A DNA stretch of 64,000 nt from JAVBWI01 sp036677445 (GTDB lineage: Bacteria > Bacillota > Clostridia > Christensenellales > CAG-138). The DNA lies in contig JAVBWI010000007.1 in NCBI GenBank assembly GCA_036677445.1, forward strand, positions 62,001 to 126,000, given 5' to 3'. The notes beneath the pieces are model-generated. The model had not been told where the DNA came from. It saw only the letters and a program-made list of their open reading frames with translations, and did not search any database. Both the position numbers and the translations under genes were made by a program. Shown here one piece after another: positions 50,419-58,003 of this stretch; position 1 is the first letter of the stretch, and each line of letters begins with the position of its first letter.

Positions 50419-51109
50419 CCGCTCTTTGTTCACAGGCGTCCCGGCAAAGAAGGTATCCGAAATCATATACGAACAGATACGGGAGAAAATCCTCGCGCAG
50501 GAGCTGAAACCCGGCGACCGGCTGCCCACGGAGCGGACGCTGATCACACTGTTCGACTGCAGCCGCCCTACCATCCGGGAAGCCTTGCGCATGCTGGAGC
50601 AGAACCATTATGTGACCATACTGCGCGGCAGCGGCATATTCGTAAACCCGGCCTCCACGGCCGGGGTGGAGCGCAACCTGCACGCGCTGATTCGCATGGA
50701 AAAAATCAGCAAGAACGATGTGCAGGAAGTGCGCGAGATCTGCGAAACACTTGCGGTCCGCCTGGCGGCGCTGCGGCGCACGGATGCGGATATCGCGGCG
50801 ATGAATGAGATACTTTCCCGCAGCCAGGAGCAGATTCAGGACTTTGATTCCTTTTTCCAATGCGGCGTCGCACTCAACGACGCTTTTGCGCGCGCTTCCA
50901 AAAACCCGGTATTCCGCATTGTCAACAGCATGACCGCGCCGTTTAGCCGGGAGCAGGTTTATTCCCATCCGGAAGGCGCCAACTCCATTTCCCGCAGTGA
51001 AATTCTATCGCAGCACCGCGGCATTGTGGAAGCCATTATCGCCCGCGACGCGGAGCTGGCCTGCGCCCGCAACCGCGCGCACATCAAGGGCACGTTTTCA
51101 ACGATTTAG
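50405..51109 (+). CDS. Second GntR family regulator (FadR/FCD type)
   Basis: A 234-aa GntR regulator closely similar in layout to the preceding one: EIIYEQIREKILAQELKPGDRLPTERTLITLFDCSRPTIREALRMLEQ in the winged helix, then an FCD domain (about 100-225) with VREICETLAVRLAALRRTDAD and SQHRGIVEAIIARDAELA. The tandem, overlapping pair is unusual; they may form heterodimers or control different targets (the transporter and the vor-like operon). Confidence 0.9.
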   Translation: MKDVDRSLFTGVPAKKVSEIIYEQIREKILAQELKPGDRLPTERTLITLFDCSRPTIREALRMLEQNHYVTILRGSGIFVNPASTAGVERNLHALIRMEKISKNDVQEVREICETLAVRLAALRRTDADIAAMNEILSRSQEQIQDFDSFFQCGVALNDAFARASKNPVFRIVNSMTAPFSREQVYSHPEGANSISRSEILSQHRGIVEAIIARDAELACARNRAHIKGTFSTI

Positions 51110-51203
51110 CTCCCCAAAACCGAAACGCTGATCTGCATTGCATGCAGCCGCGCGCATATCGAATGCGCGTCCTTCCAGCATTTCACCGCGAAAAGGAGAA
51201 ACC

Positions 51204-52640
51204 ATGGAGCAAAAGCAGAATGTCCGGGTATTCAATATCGGCATCAAAACATTCCTCGGCGCGCTTGTGATGCTGTTCGTACTGATGGTGCTGACCTACG
51301 CGCTGACCATGGTGCTGCCCGCGGGCAGCTACGAACGTGTGCTTGCGGACGGAAAGGAAATGATCGTCGCGGGCACATACGCCCCCGCCGAGGGAGGCAT
51401 TCCCTTCTGGAAATGGCTGCTTTCGCCGTTACTTGTGCTCTCGGGGGAAGACGGGTTCACGATACTTGCCATCATCGCGTTTTTGCTGGTGATCGGCGGC
51501 GCGTTCTCCGCCCTTGACGCGCACGGCGTGATGAGCTATATGCTCGGGCGCATCTACAGCAGATTTGAAAAGAAACGGTACTATTTGCTCGCCGTCGTAT
51601 CGCTGTTCTTTATGGGGATGGGTTCCCTCGTGGGCTCTTTTGAAGAATGCGTGCCGCTCGTTCCGCTGTGCGCGGCGCTTGCGTATTCCTTGGGCTGGGA
51701 CGCGCTGGTCGGCTTGGGCATGAGCGTGTTCGCCGTTGGCTGCGGGTTTGCGGCCGGCGTAATGAACCCGTTTACCGTAGGCGTCGCGCAGGAGCTTGCG
51801 GGGCTTTCGATGTTCTCCGGCATGGGCATGCGCGTGATCTCCTTTGTCGCGGTCTATGGCATACTGATGGCGTTTTTAATACCTTACGCCCGCCGCATTG
51901 AACGCGACCCCAAGCGCTCCCCCGTTTACGATGAGGCGGCGCGGGAAAAGTGGGCCGCGCTCCGGCTGGATTTCCAGAGGGAAGCGCGCATGGACCGCGC
52001 GCTGTATCTGTTCGCGGGAATATTGCTGCTCGGTATACTGTTCATCGTCACCTCCAGCTTCGTTCCTTCGCTGCAGGGGATCGTCATGCCTGTGATCGCG
52101 CTGATGTTTCTCATTGCGGGTACGGCTTCGGTGCTCGCCTCCGGCATGAAGCTGCGCGCCTTCATAAAGCATTTCATAAAAGGGGTAACCAGCATACTGC
52201 CCGCGGTGCTGCTGATACTCATGGCAAGCTCCGTCAAATACACGCTGGTGGAAGCGCATATACTCGATACGATACTATACGGCGTACTCAACTGGACGCA
52301 ATCCGCATCACAGAACGCCGTGGTGCTGGTGATCTACCTGCTGGTGCTGGTGATGAACCTGTTCATTGCGTCCGGTTCCGCAAAGGCGTTTTTGCTGATG
52401 CCGCTTATCGCGCCCCTTGCGGATATGACCGGCATTTCCCGCCAGCTTTCCGTGCTCGCGTTTATATACGGCGACGGCTTCAGCAACGTGTTTTACCCCA
52501 CCAACCCCGTATTGCTCATAAGCCTTGGCATCGTGGGCGTAACCTACGGCAAATGGGCGCGCTGGAGCGTCAAAATGCAGCTTGCGATACTCGCCGCCAC
52601 CTGTGCGCTGCTGCTGTTGGCGAATGCGGTTGGGTATTGA
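51204..52640 (+). CDS. YfcC/DcuC-type membrane transporter
   Basis: A 478-aa transporter with about 12 hydrophobic segments, of the YfcC family (ion transporter superfamily; related to DcuC and ArcD). Landmarks are LTYALTMVLPAGSYERV near 30-45, GSLVGSFEECVPLVPL, GVMNPFTVGVAQELAGL and SGSAKAFLLMPLIAPLADMTGISRQLSVLAFIYGDGFSNVFYPTNPVLL near the end. Substrates in this family include dicarboxylates, amino acids and fatty acids. AAGGAG precedes the ATG at 51204. Downstream of and probably controlled by the GntR pair. Confidence 0.9.
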   Translation: MEQKQNVRVFNIGIKTFLGALVMLFVLMVLTYALTMVLPAGSYERVLADGKEMIVAGTYAPAEGGIPFWKWLLSPLLVLSGEDGFTILAIIAFLLVIGGAFSALDAHGVMSYMLGRIYSRFEKKRYYLLAVVSLFFMGMGSLVGSFEECVPLVPLCAALAYSLGWDALVGLGMSVFAVGCGFAAGVMNPFTVGVAQELAGLSMFSGMGMRVISFVAVYGILMAFLIPYARRIERDPKRSPVYDEAAREKWAALRLDFQREARMDRALYLFAGILLLGILFIVTSSFVPSLQGIVMPVIALMFLIAGTASVLASGMKLRAFIKHFIKGVTSILPAVLLILMASSVKYTLVEAHILDTILYGVLNWTQSASQNAVVLVIYLLVLVMNLFIASGSAKAFLLMPLIAPLADMTGISRQLSVLAFIYGDGFSNVFYPTNPVLLISLGIVGVTYGKWARWSVKMQLAILAATCALLLLANAVGY

Positions 52641-52790
52641 GAAGGTAAGTATGCGTTGTTGAATATAATTTGTTGACTGTATTGACCGCCGGAACTATAA
52701 TCAATAGGGTTTATATCCATCTGTATCCAAAAAAGAAATGATTCTGCAGCCGCATTTACCCGGCTGCAAACCAAATTTAGGAGTATGACC

Positions 52791-53525
52791 TTGAAAAAAT
52801 TTCTGCTACTGTTGGCTGCGCTCTTTGCACTCTCCACCGTTCTTACCGCCTGTGCCCCTGCTGCGGAGGGAACTAACGGAACAGAGCCAGCCGCAATCCC
52901 CTCCCCCGTTGTTAGCGATACGCCCGCAAAAACACCTATGGCTTCGGAGACGCCCGCTGCCACGCCGGATTTAAACGAAGTCAAAAAAAATATGGATGCC
53001 ATGACGCCTATACTTGATTCCATCGTACGCACCATGGGCATAGGCGAAGACTCCAGCTATACGCCGCAGGACGCGGAGTTTTTCTGGAGAGTACTGTACC
53101 TGATGGGCTTGAACTGGGGTTACGACAATCCGCAGGCGGAACTAACTGATGCGTATGTCGTAGTAAGCCCGCAGAAGATGCGGGAATTTGCCTCGGCCGC
53201 ATTTCTTAATTACAACGAACTGTCCAATGTGCCGGAACGTCTGTCCGCTTCCATATGGTATGACGAGGAGAAGGACGCTTACTGCCTCGCCCATTCCGAC
53301 GCGGGCGGGGGCGGCGTCCAGACCCGGGTTGATGCGTTCGACGTTGCGGAGAATGGGGCCATTACTGCCCAGATGGGCCTGTATGACGGGCCGGATATAT
53401 TCCTGGGCGCGATTGAGTTTACGTTGGCTGCCAACCCCTGCTTGGGCGCTGCCGGTGAACCGAGTTACCCTTATGCCGTCAGCGCAGCGGTTCTTGCCGT
53501 TTCCAACCTTGAGCTTAAGCAATAA
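52791..53525 (+). CDS. Lipoprotein of unknown function
   Basis: A 244-aa lipoprotein. The signal peptide ends LSTVLTAC, then a Thr/Pro/Ala linker to about 55, and a mature domain with EFFWRVLYLMGLNWGYDNP and a Gly-rich SDAGGGGVQTRVDAF segment. Family not recognised. The start is likely TTG at 52791, because AGGAG at 52778-52782 is 7-8 nt away, while the ATG at 52785 is only 2 nt from it. Confidence 0.7.
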   Translation: MKKFLLLLAALFALSTVLTACAPAAEGTNGTEPAAIPSPVVSDTPAKTPMASETPAATPDLNEVKKNMDAMTPILDSIVRTMGIGEDSSYTPQDAEFFWRVLYLMGLNWGYDNPQAELTDAYVVVSPQKMREFASAAFLNYNELSNVPERLSASIWYDEEKDAYCLAHSDAGGGGVQTRVDAFDVAENGAITAQMGLYDGPDIFLGAIEFTLAANPCLGAAGEPSYPYAVSAAVLAVSNLELKQ

Positions 53526-53609
53526 TGCAGATTAAGCAAACGTCTTGTTCCTGCGCATACCGGAACTTGACGAACTGACACCGCGGCGGCGCAGCCTATC
53601 CCTATCCCT

Positions 53610-55691
53610 CTACCCTACCCTAATCGCACCGGAGCCGCAGCAGGTGGGCAGGTGTATCTTTTTTGTTCCCGAAAGAAACCGTATGGTTGCGATCTCCCCC
53701 TCGCGGGAAATAACGGTACCGTTGCCGAAGCGGGCGTGCACCACGTGCGCGCCCTTTCTGAATTCCGAGCAGTCGCCCGTATAGGCGGCTTTTTTGTCTG
53801 GCGCCGCTTTGCCCGCAGGCCGCACGGGAGAAGGGAACAGCCAGCCGATAAAGCGGGAGGGCGAGATGTCCCCGCCGAATGCTTGCTCCGCGCTTACGAT
53901 CTCCAATTCGTCGCGCGCACGGGTAACGCCCACATAGAACAGGCGAAGCTCCTCGGCAAAGTGTCTTTCGCGTTCCTCCGGCGAATCTGAATCGCTGCGG
54001 GCGGGGAGTATGCCCTCGTACGCATCCATGAGCACCACGCGGTCAAACTCCAGCCCCTTTGCGGAATGCAGCGTGGAAAGCGTTATGCCGCCTGAGCGCT
54101 CCGGCGGCGTGATTTGCCGAAGCTCCTCTATGCGGCTCAAAAACTGCGGTATGGAGGCGCACTGCTGCGCGACGGCGCGCAGCACATCCGCCTTGGGGCG
54201 CAGCGCTTCGGCTGTGGCGAAAGATTGCTTTTTGCCCGCCAATATGCCACAGGCGGTATCAATGGCGTCCAGCGGCTTTGCAGTGCGCATACGGTCGAAC
54301 TGTTTTTTCATCTCCTCGGCGGCGGTGGCCGCGCGCGGGTTGCGGTTTTTTACCAGTTCCACATCCGCGAGTATATCCAAGCAGGCGCGCCGCCCGCCCG
54401 ACTTCTGTTGCACTGCGTCCAGCGTATCCCGCGCGGTATACAGGCCCAGCTTATGGTAGAGCCGTGTATACAACGCATAATCGCTTTGTGCCTGTGAGAA
54501 CTCCAGCAAGGCAAGAATTTGCAGCATATATGCGCCGCTTAACGCCGCGGCGCTTTTATCCCTGCAGGCGTAGGGGATGCCGCGCCTTTGCAGAATATCC
54601 ACCAGCGGTACGGCGGATTCGTTGTTGCGGTAAAGCACTGCCTGCGTCCGCCCCTGCGCCGCGTACCGTACGAGCTGATCGGCAATGGTGGCGTGCTGCT
54701 CGCGCAGGTCCTTAAGCACAGTGTGCCGGATGGGCGCGCCTTCCGGCTTGACGGCGCGCATGTTTTTGCTGCGCCGTTCCCGGTTGTGGCGTATGAGCGT
54801 GTTGGCTGCATCGGTGATAGCACATGTGCTCCTGAAATTGGTTTCCATCAGCAGCACGCGCGCGCCGGGGTAAATGCGTTCGAATTCCATCAATACCCTG
54901 GGGTGCGCCGCGCGGAAGCCGTAAATGCTTTGGTCCTCGTCTCCCACCATGCATATGTTGCCGTACCGCCTGGCGATCAAATACAATATCCTGTGCTGGA
55001 TATACGAGGTATCCTGCGCCTCGTCCACGCTGATATAACGGTAGGTTTCCTGCAATTCATGCAATACAGCGGGATCGTCTAAAAGAAGCCGGTAAGCCAT
55101 ATGCAGCTGGTCGTCAAAATCCATTTTTCCCTGCCGGAAAAGCGTCTCTTTGTATGCGCGGAATATGGCGGGGAAATCCGGGTCGATGCTTGTAAGCCCT
55201 TCCACACCGGCATCATCCATCAGCATGTTTTTGGCGTAGCTGACGCCGGTATCGATCTGCCGTATGGTATTCTCGGAGAAAGCGTCCGCGTTTTTGCTGT
55301 GCTGAAAGAACAGGCTTTTGAGCAGCTTTTCGCGCTCGGCGTCCCCGATCATCCGAACGGCGTCCCTGCCCAAATACCGGTACAAAACGCCGACGCAAAA
55401 GCTGTGTATGGTGCTAAAGTGCGGAATCTCCCCAACAGCGCCGCCGAAGAGCGAAGCAAAGCGCGCTTTCATTTCCTCCGCCGCCGCGCGCGAAAACGTC
55501 AGCGTGAGTATCTGCCTTGCCGGTATTCCGGCGCAAAGCAGCATATAGCCCGCGCGCAGCACGATGGCGCTGGTCTTGCCGCTGCCGGGCACCGCCAAAA
55601 GCAGCGTCGCGCCGTCAACCCGCTCTACCGCCGCGATCTGCTGCTGTGTAAGCCCGGGCGCATAAGTTTTAAAAAATTGCTGTGAGTCCAT
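53610..55691 (-). CDS. UvrD/PcrA-like superfamily 1 DNA helicase
   Basis: A 693-aa helicase. Motif I AVPGSGKTSAIVLRAGYML (near 30-45), II DEAQDT, III GDEDQSIYGFRAAHP, V TLHSAKGLEFDRVVLMDAYEGILPA and VI LFYVGVTRARDELEI are complete. The C terminus (VVHARFGNGTVISREGE) is a Tudor/SH3-like fold as in PcrA. The ATG at 55689-55691 follows AAAGGATGG at 8 nt. It may be the cell's PcrA or a UvrD-like paralogue. Confidence 0.92.
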   Translation of the reverse strand: MDSQQFFKTYAPGLTQQQIAAVERVDGATLLLAVPGSGKTSAIVLRAGYMLLCAGIPARQILTLTFSRAAAEEMKARFASLFGGAVGEIPHFSTIHSFCVGVLYRYLGRDAVRMIGDAEREKLLKSLFFQHSKNADAFSENTIRQIDTGVSYAKNMLMDDAGVEGLTSIDPDFPAIFRAYKETLFRQGKMDFDDQLHMAYRLLLDDPAVLHELQETYRYISVDEAQDTSYIQHRILYLIARRYGNICMVGDEDQSIYGFRAAHPRVLMEFERIYPGARVLLMETNFRSTCAITDAANTLIRHNRERRSKNMRAVKPEGAPIRHTVLKDLREQHATIADQLVRYAAQGRTQAVLYRNNESAVPLVDILQRRGIPYACRDKSAAALSGAYMLQILALLEFSQAQSDYALYTRLYHKLGLYTARDTLDAVQQKSGGRRACLDILADVELVKNRNPRAATAAEEMKKQFDRMRTAKPLDAIDTACGILAGKKQSFATAEALRPKADVLRAVAQQCASIPQFLSRIEELRQITPPERSGGITLSTLHSAKGLEFDRVVLMDAYEGILPARSDSDSPEERERHFAEELRLFYVGVTRARDELEIVSAEQAFGGDISPSRFIGWLFPSPVRPAGKAAPDKKAAYTGDCSEFRKGAHVVHARFGNGTVISREGEIATIRFLSGTKKIHLPTCCGSGAIRVG

Positions 55692-55753
55692 CCGCCATCC
55701 TTTGTGCTGTTTTGTTGCAGTCTGATTATACAACAATTCGATATCATATAGAA

Positions 55754-55782
55754 GCGCGCCGCTCATCACATGAGCGGCGCGC
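55754..55782 (-). terminator. Hairpin after the YdcZ gene pair
   Basis: GCGCGCCGCTCAT/ATGAGCGGCGCGC (55754-55766 with 55770-55782), a perfect 13-bp stem with a 3-nt loop and T/A-rich flanks. Confidence 0.7.
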
Positions 55783-55814
55783 AAAAATACTTCTTATTTA
55801 TGAAGCCGATGAGT

Positions 55815-56267
55815 TCATCCCTGTGCCTGCGCGTCCTTCATGCGGCGATCCAGGCTCTGGTTATACACGAGCCCCAGCAGCACCAGTATGCCGCCGATCA
55901 CTTTGCCGGGTGAAATGCCGCCGCACATCCAGAGGTCGATCAGTATGCCAAAAGCAAGCTGGCTTATAAATATCAGCAGCGTCAGCACAAAAGCGGACAT
56001 CTTGGGCGTAATGGCGTTGGAGATCAACACGGTCAATAACCCCAGCAAACCGCCAAAATACATATAATATTGCCCGGGTGCAATGGCCTGCATGAATGCG
56101 GGCGCCGCCTCGCCCGACACAAGCAGTACCAATATCGACACGGCAAGCCCCGTGGCATAATTGTAAAACGCGCTTTGGTAAATACCGATGCGCGCGCCCA
56201 GCGACGCATTGACCATGCGGCTTAGAACCACGGACACGCCCCCCAGCACAGCAAACAGAACGTACAT
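55815..56267 (-). CDS. YdcZ/DUF606 family small transporter, second half
   Basis: A 150-aa membrane protein with four or five helices and the start GGVSVVLSRMVNASLGARIGIYQSAFYNYATG, the DUF606/YdcZ pattern of half-size drug/metabolite transporters. It pairs with the similar gene 12 nt upstream; such pairs usually make a heterodimer. Substrate unknown. The ATG is at 56265-56267. Confidence 0.85.
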   Translation of the reverse strand: MYVLFAVLGGVSVVLSRMVNASLGARIGIYQSAFYNYATGLAVSILVLLVSGEAAPAFMQAIAPGQYYMYFGGLLGLLTVLISNAITPKMSAFVLTLLIFISQLAFGILIDLWMCGGISPGKVIGGILVLLGLVYNQSLDRRMKDAQAQG

Positions 56268-56279
56268 ACCGATACTCTC

Positions 56280-56702
56280 CTATAACAGCAGCATGGCGGC
56301 CGCGCCCAGCGCGATGAGCGCCACGCCGATGAGCTTCTTTTTCTCAAACGGCTTGCGCTGCGCGCCCAGCCAGCCAAAGCTGTCCGCCAATAACGCGGTG
56401 ACCGTCTGCCCCAAGAGCCCCAGCGCCAGTATGAGCGAAACGCCCAGCCCCGTATAGGCCACATTGCAGCCTACCACCGTGAACACGCCGATCACACCGC
56501 CAAGGAACATGTGCCAGGGCGTTTTGTTTTGCGGGCGGAGCGATTGCTTTTTGATGAGCAGCAGTGCGGAAACGGCAATCAGCCCCGTCAGGTGTATAAA
56601 AACCGCGGAATGGTAGTTGCCGTACGCGGCGGAAAGCTCGCCGTTCATCAGTATCATGACGGCGATGATAAGACCGCTGAATACCGCAAGAATTTCCGGC
56701 AT
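56280..56702 (-). CDS. YdcZ/DUF606 family small transporter, first half
   Basis: A 140-aa protein with four or five helices. MILMNGELSAAYGNYHSAVFIHLTG and LGVSLILALGLLGQTVTALLADSFGWLGA are the DUF606 pattern. It precedes the second copy in the same operon and lies divergent from a Crp/Fnr-type regulator gene. Confidence 0.85.
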   Translation of the reverse strand: MPEILAVFSGLIIAVMILMNGELSAAYGNYHSAVFIHLTGLIAVSALLLIKKQSLRPQNKTPWHMFLGGVIGVFTVVGCNVAYTGLGVSLILALGLLGQTVTALLADSFGWLGAQRKPFEKKKLIGVALIALGAAAMLLL

Positions 56703-56754
56703 AAATCATTCCCCCTCTGCGGTTTTAGTCTACCGCATGCGGCTTGCATACCGT

Positions 56755-56770
56755 TATGACGTATGTCACA
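56755..56770. promoter_or_regulatory. Crp/Fnr-type operator
   Basis: TATGA-CGTATG-TCACA differs from the Crp consensus TGTGA-N6-TCACA at one position. It is in the 83-nt divergent region between the YdcZ pair and the Crp/Fnr regulator and lies just before that gene's ribosome site. Confidence 0.6.
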
Positions 56771-56785
56771 ATGGAGGGGAATATT

Positions 56786-57481
56786 TTGCAACGGAGTGCG
56801 GCTATGCAAAAAGTTAAGGATGAGGGCGCATTGCGGCGCTATTGCGCCAAACTTCTTTCAACCGGTGTGGATTTGGGCTTCCTCACAGGCTATCCGCTCG
56901 AACTGCTGCGCTTTTCACGGGGAGAGTTTCTTTGCAGATTGGATGAGCCGATGCCGTACATGCTGCTGCTCGTCCAGGGCAGGGCAAAAGTATTCTGCGT
57001 GGTGGAAAGCGGTAAATCGCTGCTGTTTGCATTCATAGAGGGCATACAGGTGGTGGGCGACCTGGAGCTGGCCGCGGAATTGACGGGACGCAACTGCGTG
57101 CAGGCGATCACCGACGCGTACTGCCTGGGCATACCTGTTGCCGCCTGCCGGGATAAAATGCTGCTTGATACGGAATTTCTGCGCTTTATCAGCCGCGAGC
57201 TTGCAAAAAAACTCGTAAACTGTTCCTCAAATTATGCCGCGAATATGCTCTATCCTTTGGAATGCCGCCTTGCGAGCTATATGCTGCATACCGAAGAGAA
57301 CGGGATTTTTACGGAACATCTGGGCGCCCTGGCGGATATATTGGGCGCAAGCTACCGGCACCTGCTACGCGTACTGCAAGCCTTCGTGCAAAGCGGAACG
57401 ATCAAAAAACATCAAAACGGATACCGCATACTCGACCATGCCGCTTTAAAGAAGTTAGGCAAGGACATTTACCGGTATTGA
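56786..57481 (+). CDS. Crp/Fnr family regulator
   Basis: A 231-aa regulator with an N-terminal cyclic-nucleotide-binding-type beta barrel (about 30-140; RGEFLCRLDEPMPYMLLLVQGRAKVFCV) and a C-terminal winged helix (about 165-231; LGALADILGASYRHLLRVLQAFVQSGTIKK). There is no Fnr-type N-terminal Cys cluster. The start is TTG at 56786, because GGAGGGG lies 6 nt before it; upstream ATG codons are further in the frame but have no ribosome site. The operator beside it suggests autoregulation and control of the YdcZ genes. Confidence 0.88.
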   Translation: MQRSAAMQKVKDEGALRRYCAKLLSTGVDLGFLTGYPLELLRFSRGEFLCRLDEPMPYMLLLVQGRAKVFCVVESGKSLLFAFIEGIQVVGDLELAAELTGRNCVQAITDAYCLGIPVAACRDKMLLDTEFLRFISRELAKKLVNCSSNYAANMLYPLECRLASYMLHTEENGIFTEHLGALADILGASYRHLLRVLQAFVQSGTIKKHQNGYRILDHAALKKLGKDIYRY

Positions 57482-57605
57482 CCTATCTCAAGGCATATCT
57501 GCACTTATACGGCTGCGCTATCCTATTCTAACGTGACGCCGTGCGTCGAACGGCTCCGGCTTTATTCATACATACTATGTAACCGACAAATTTAAAAATT
57601 GTTGG

Positions 57606-57634
57606 TTGCACGCGTATTAAGTTTTCATTATGTA
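57606..57634 (+). promoter_or_regulatory. Promoter of the surface protein gene
   Basis: TTGCAC (57606-57611), 17 nt, TATGTA (57629-57634), about 60 nt before the ATG. Confidence 0.45.
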
Positions 57635-57694
57635 TATCGATATTATATATACCCCATTCTTTTTTAAACATATAAGAAGGAGCATATCTAATCT

Positions 57695-58003
57695 ATGAGA
57701 AGGAAAATTGTATCACTGCTGCTGACGGTACTCTTTTTTGCATCCTTTGTGTCGCCTGCTTTCGCGGCGGGGGGCAGCGTAACGGTTGGGCTGAGTATCA
57801 GCCGCAAGGCGGAAGTCGCGCTTGCGGTCGGCCCGACCAGTGTCGCGTACGCGAACTTTGAAGAAGACCTCAGAGCCGCGCTAAATCAGGATGGCCGCCG
57901 TATCCCGGAGGAGGATCTGCTGATTACGGCCGCCAGTTCTATGACTGCCAACACCACCGGTTCGTTTTCCTGGTGGACATCACAGCACGACAAGTTCCAT
58001 TAA
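57695..58003 (+). CDS. N-terminal fragment of a frameshifted surface protein
   Basis: A 102-aa frame with a clear signal peptide (MRRKIVSLLLTVLFF...PAFA, cleavage about residue 25), then a mature start GGSVTVGLSISRKAEVALAVG. It stops at 58001-58003 directly before the large frame resumes in a different phase. Removing one T at 58001 gives HDKFHNDAAHSYVEHV, a smooth read-through, so this is the N terminus of the protein at 58002-61061. GGAG lies 12 nt before the ATG. Confidence 0.8.
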   Translation: MRRKIVSLLLTVLFFASFVSPAFAAGGSVTVGLSISRKAEVALAVGPTSVAYANFEEDLRAALNQDGRRIPEEDLLITAASSMTANTTGSFSWWTSQHDKFH

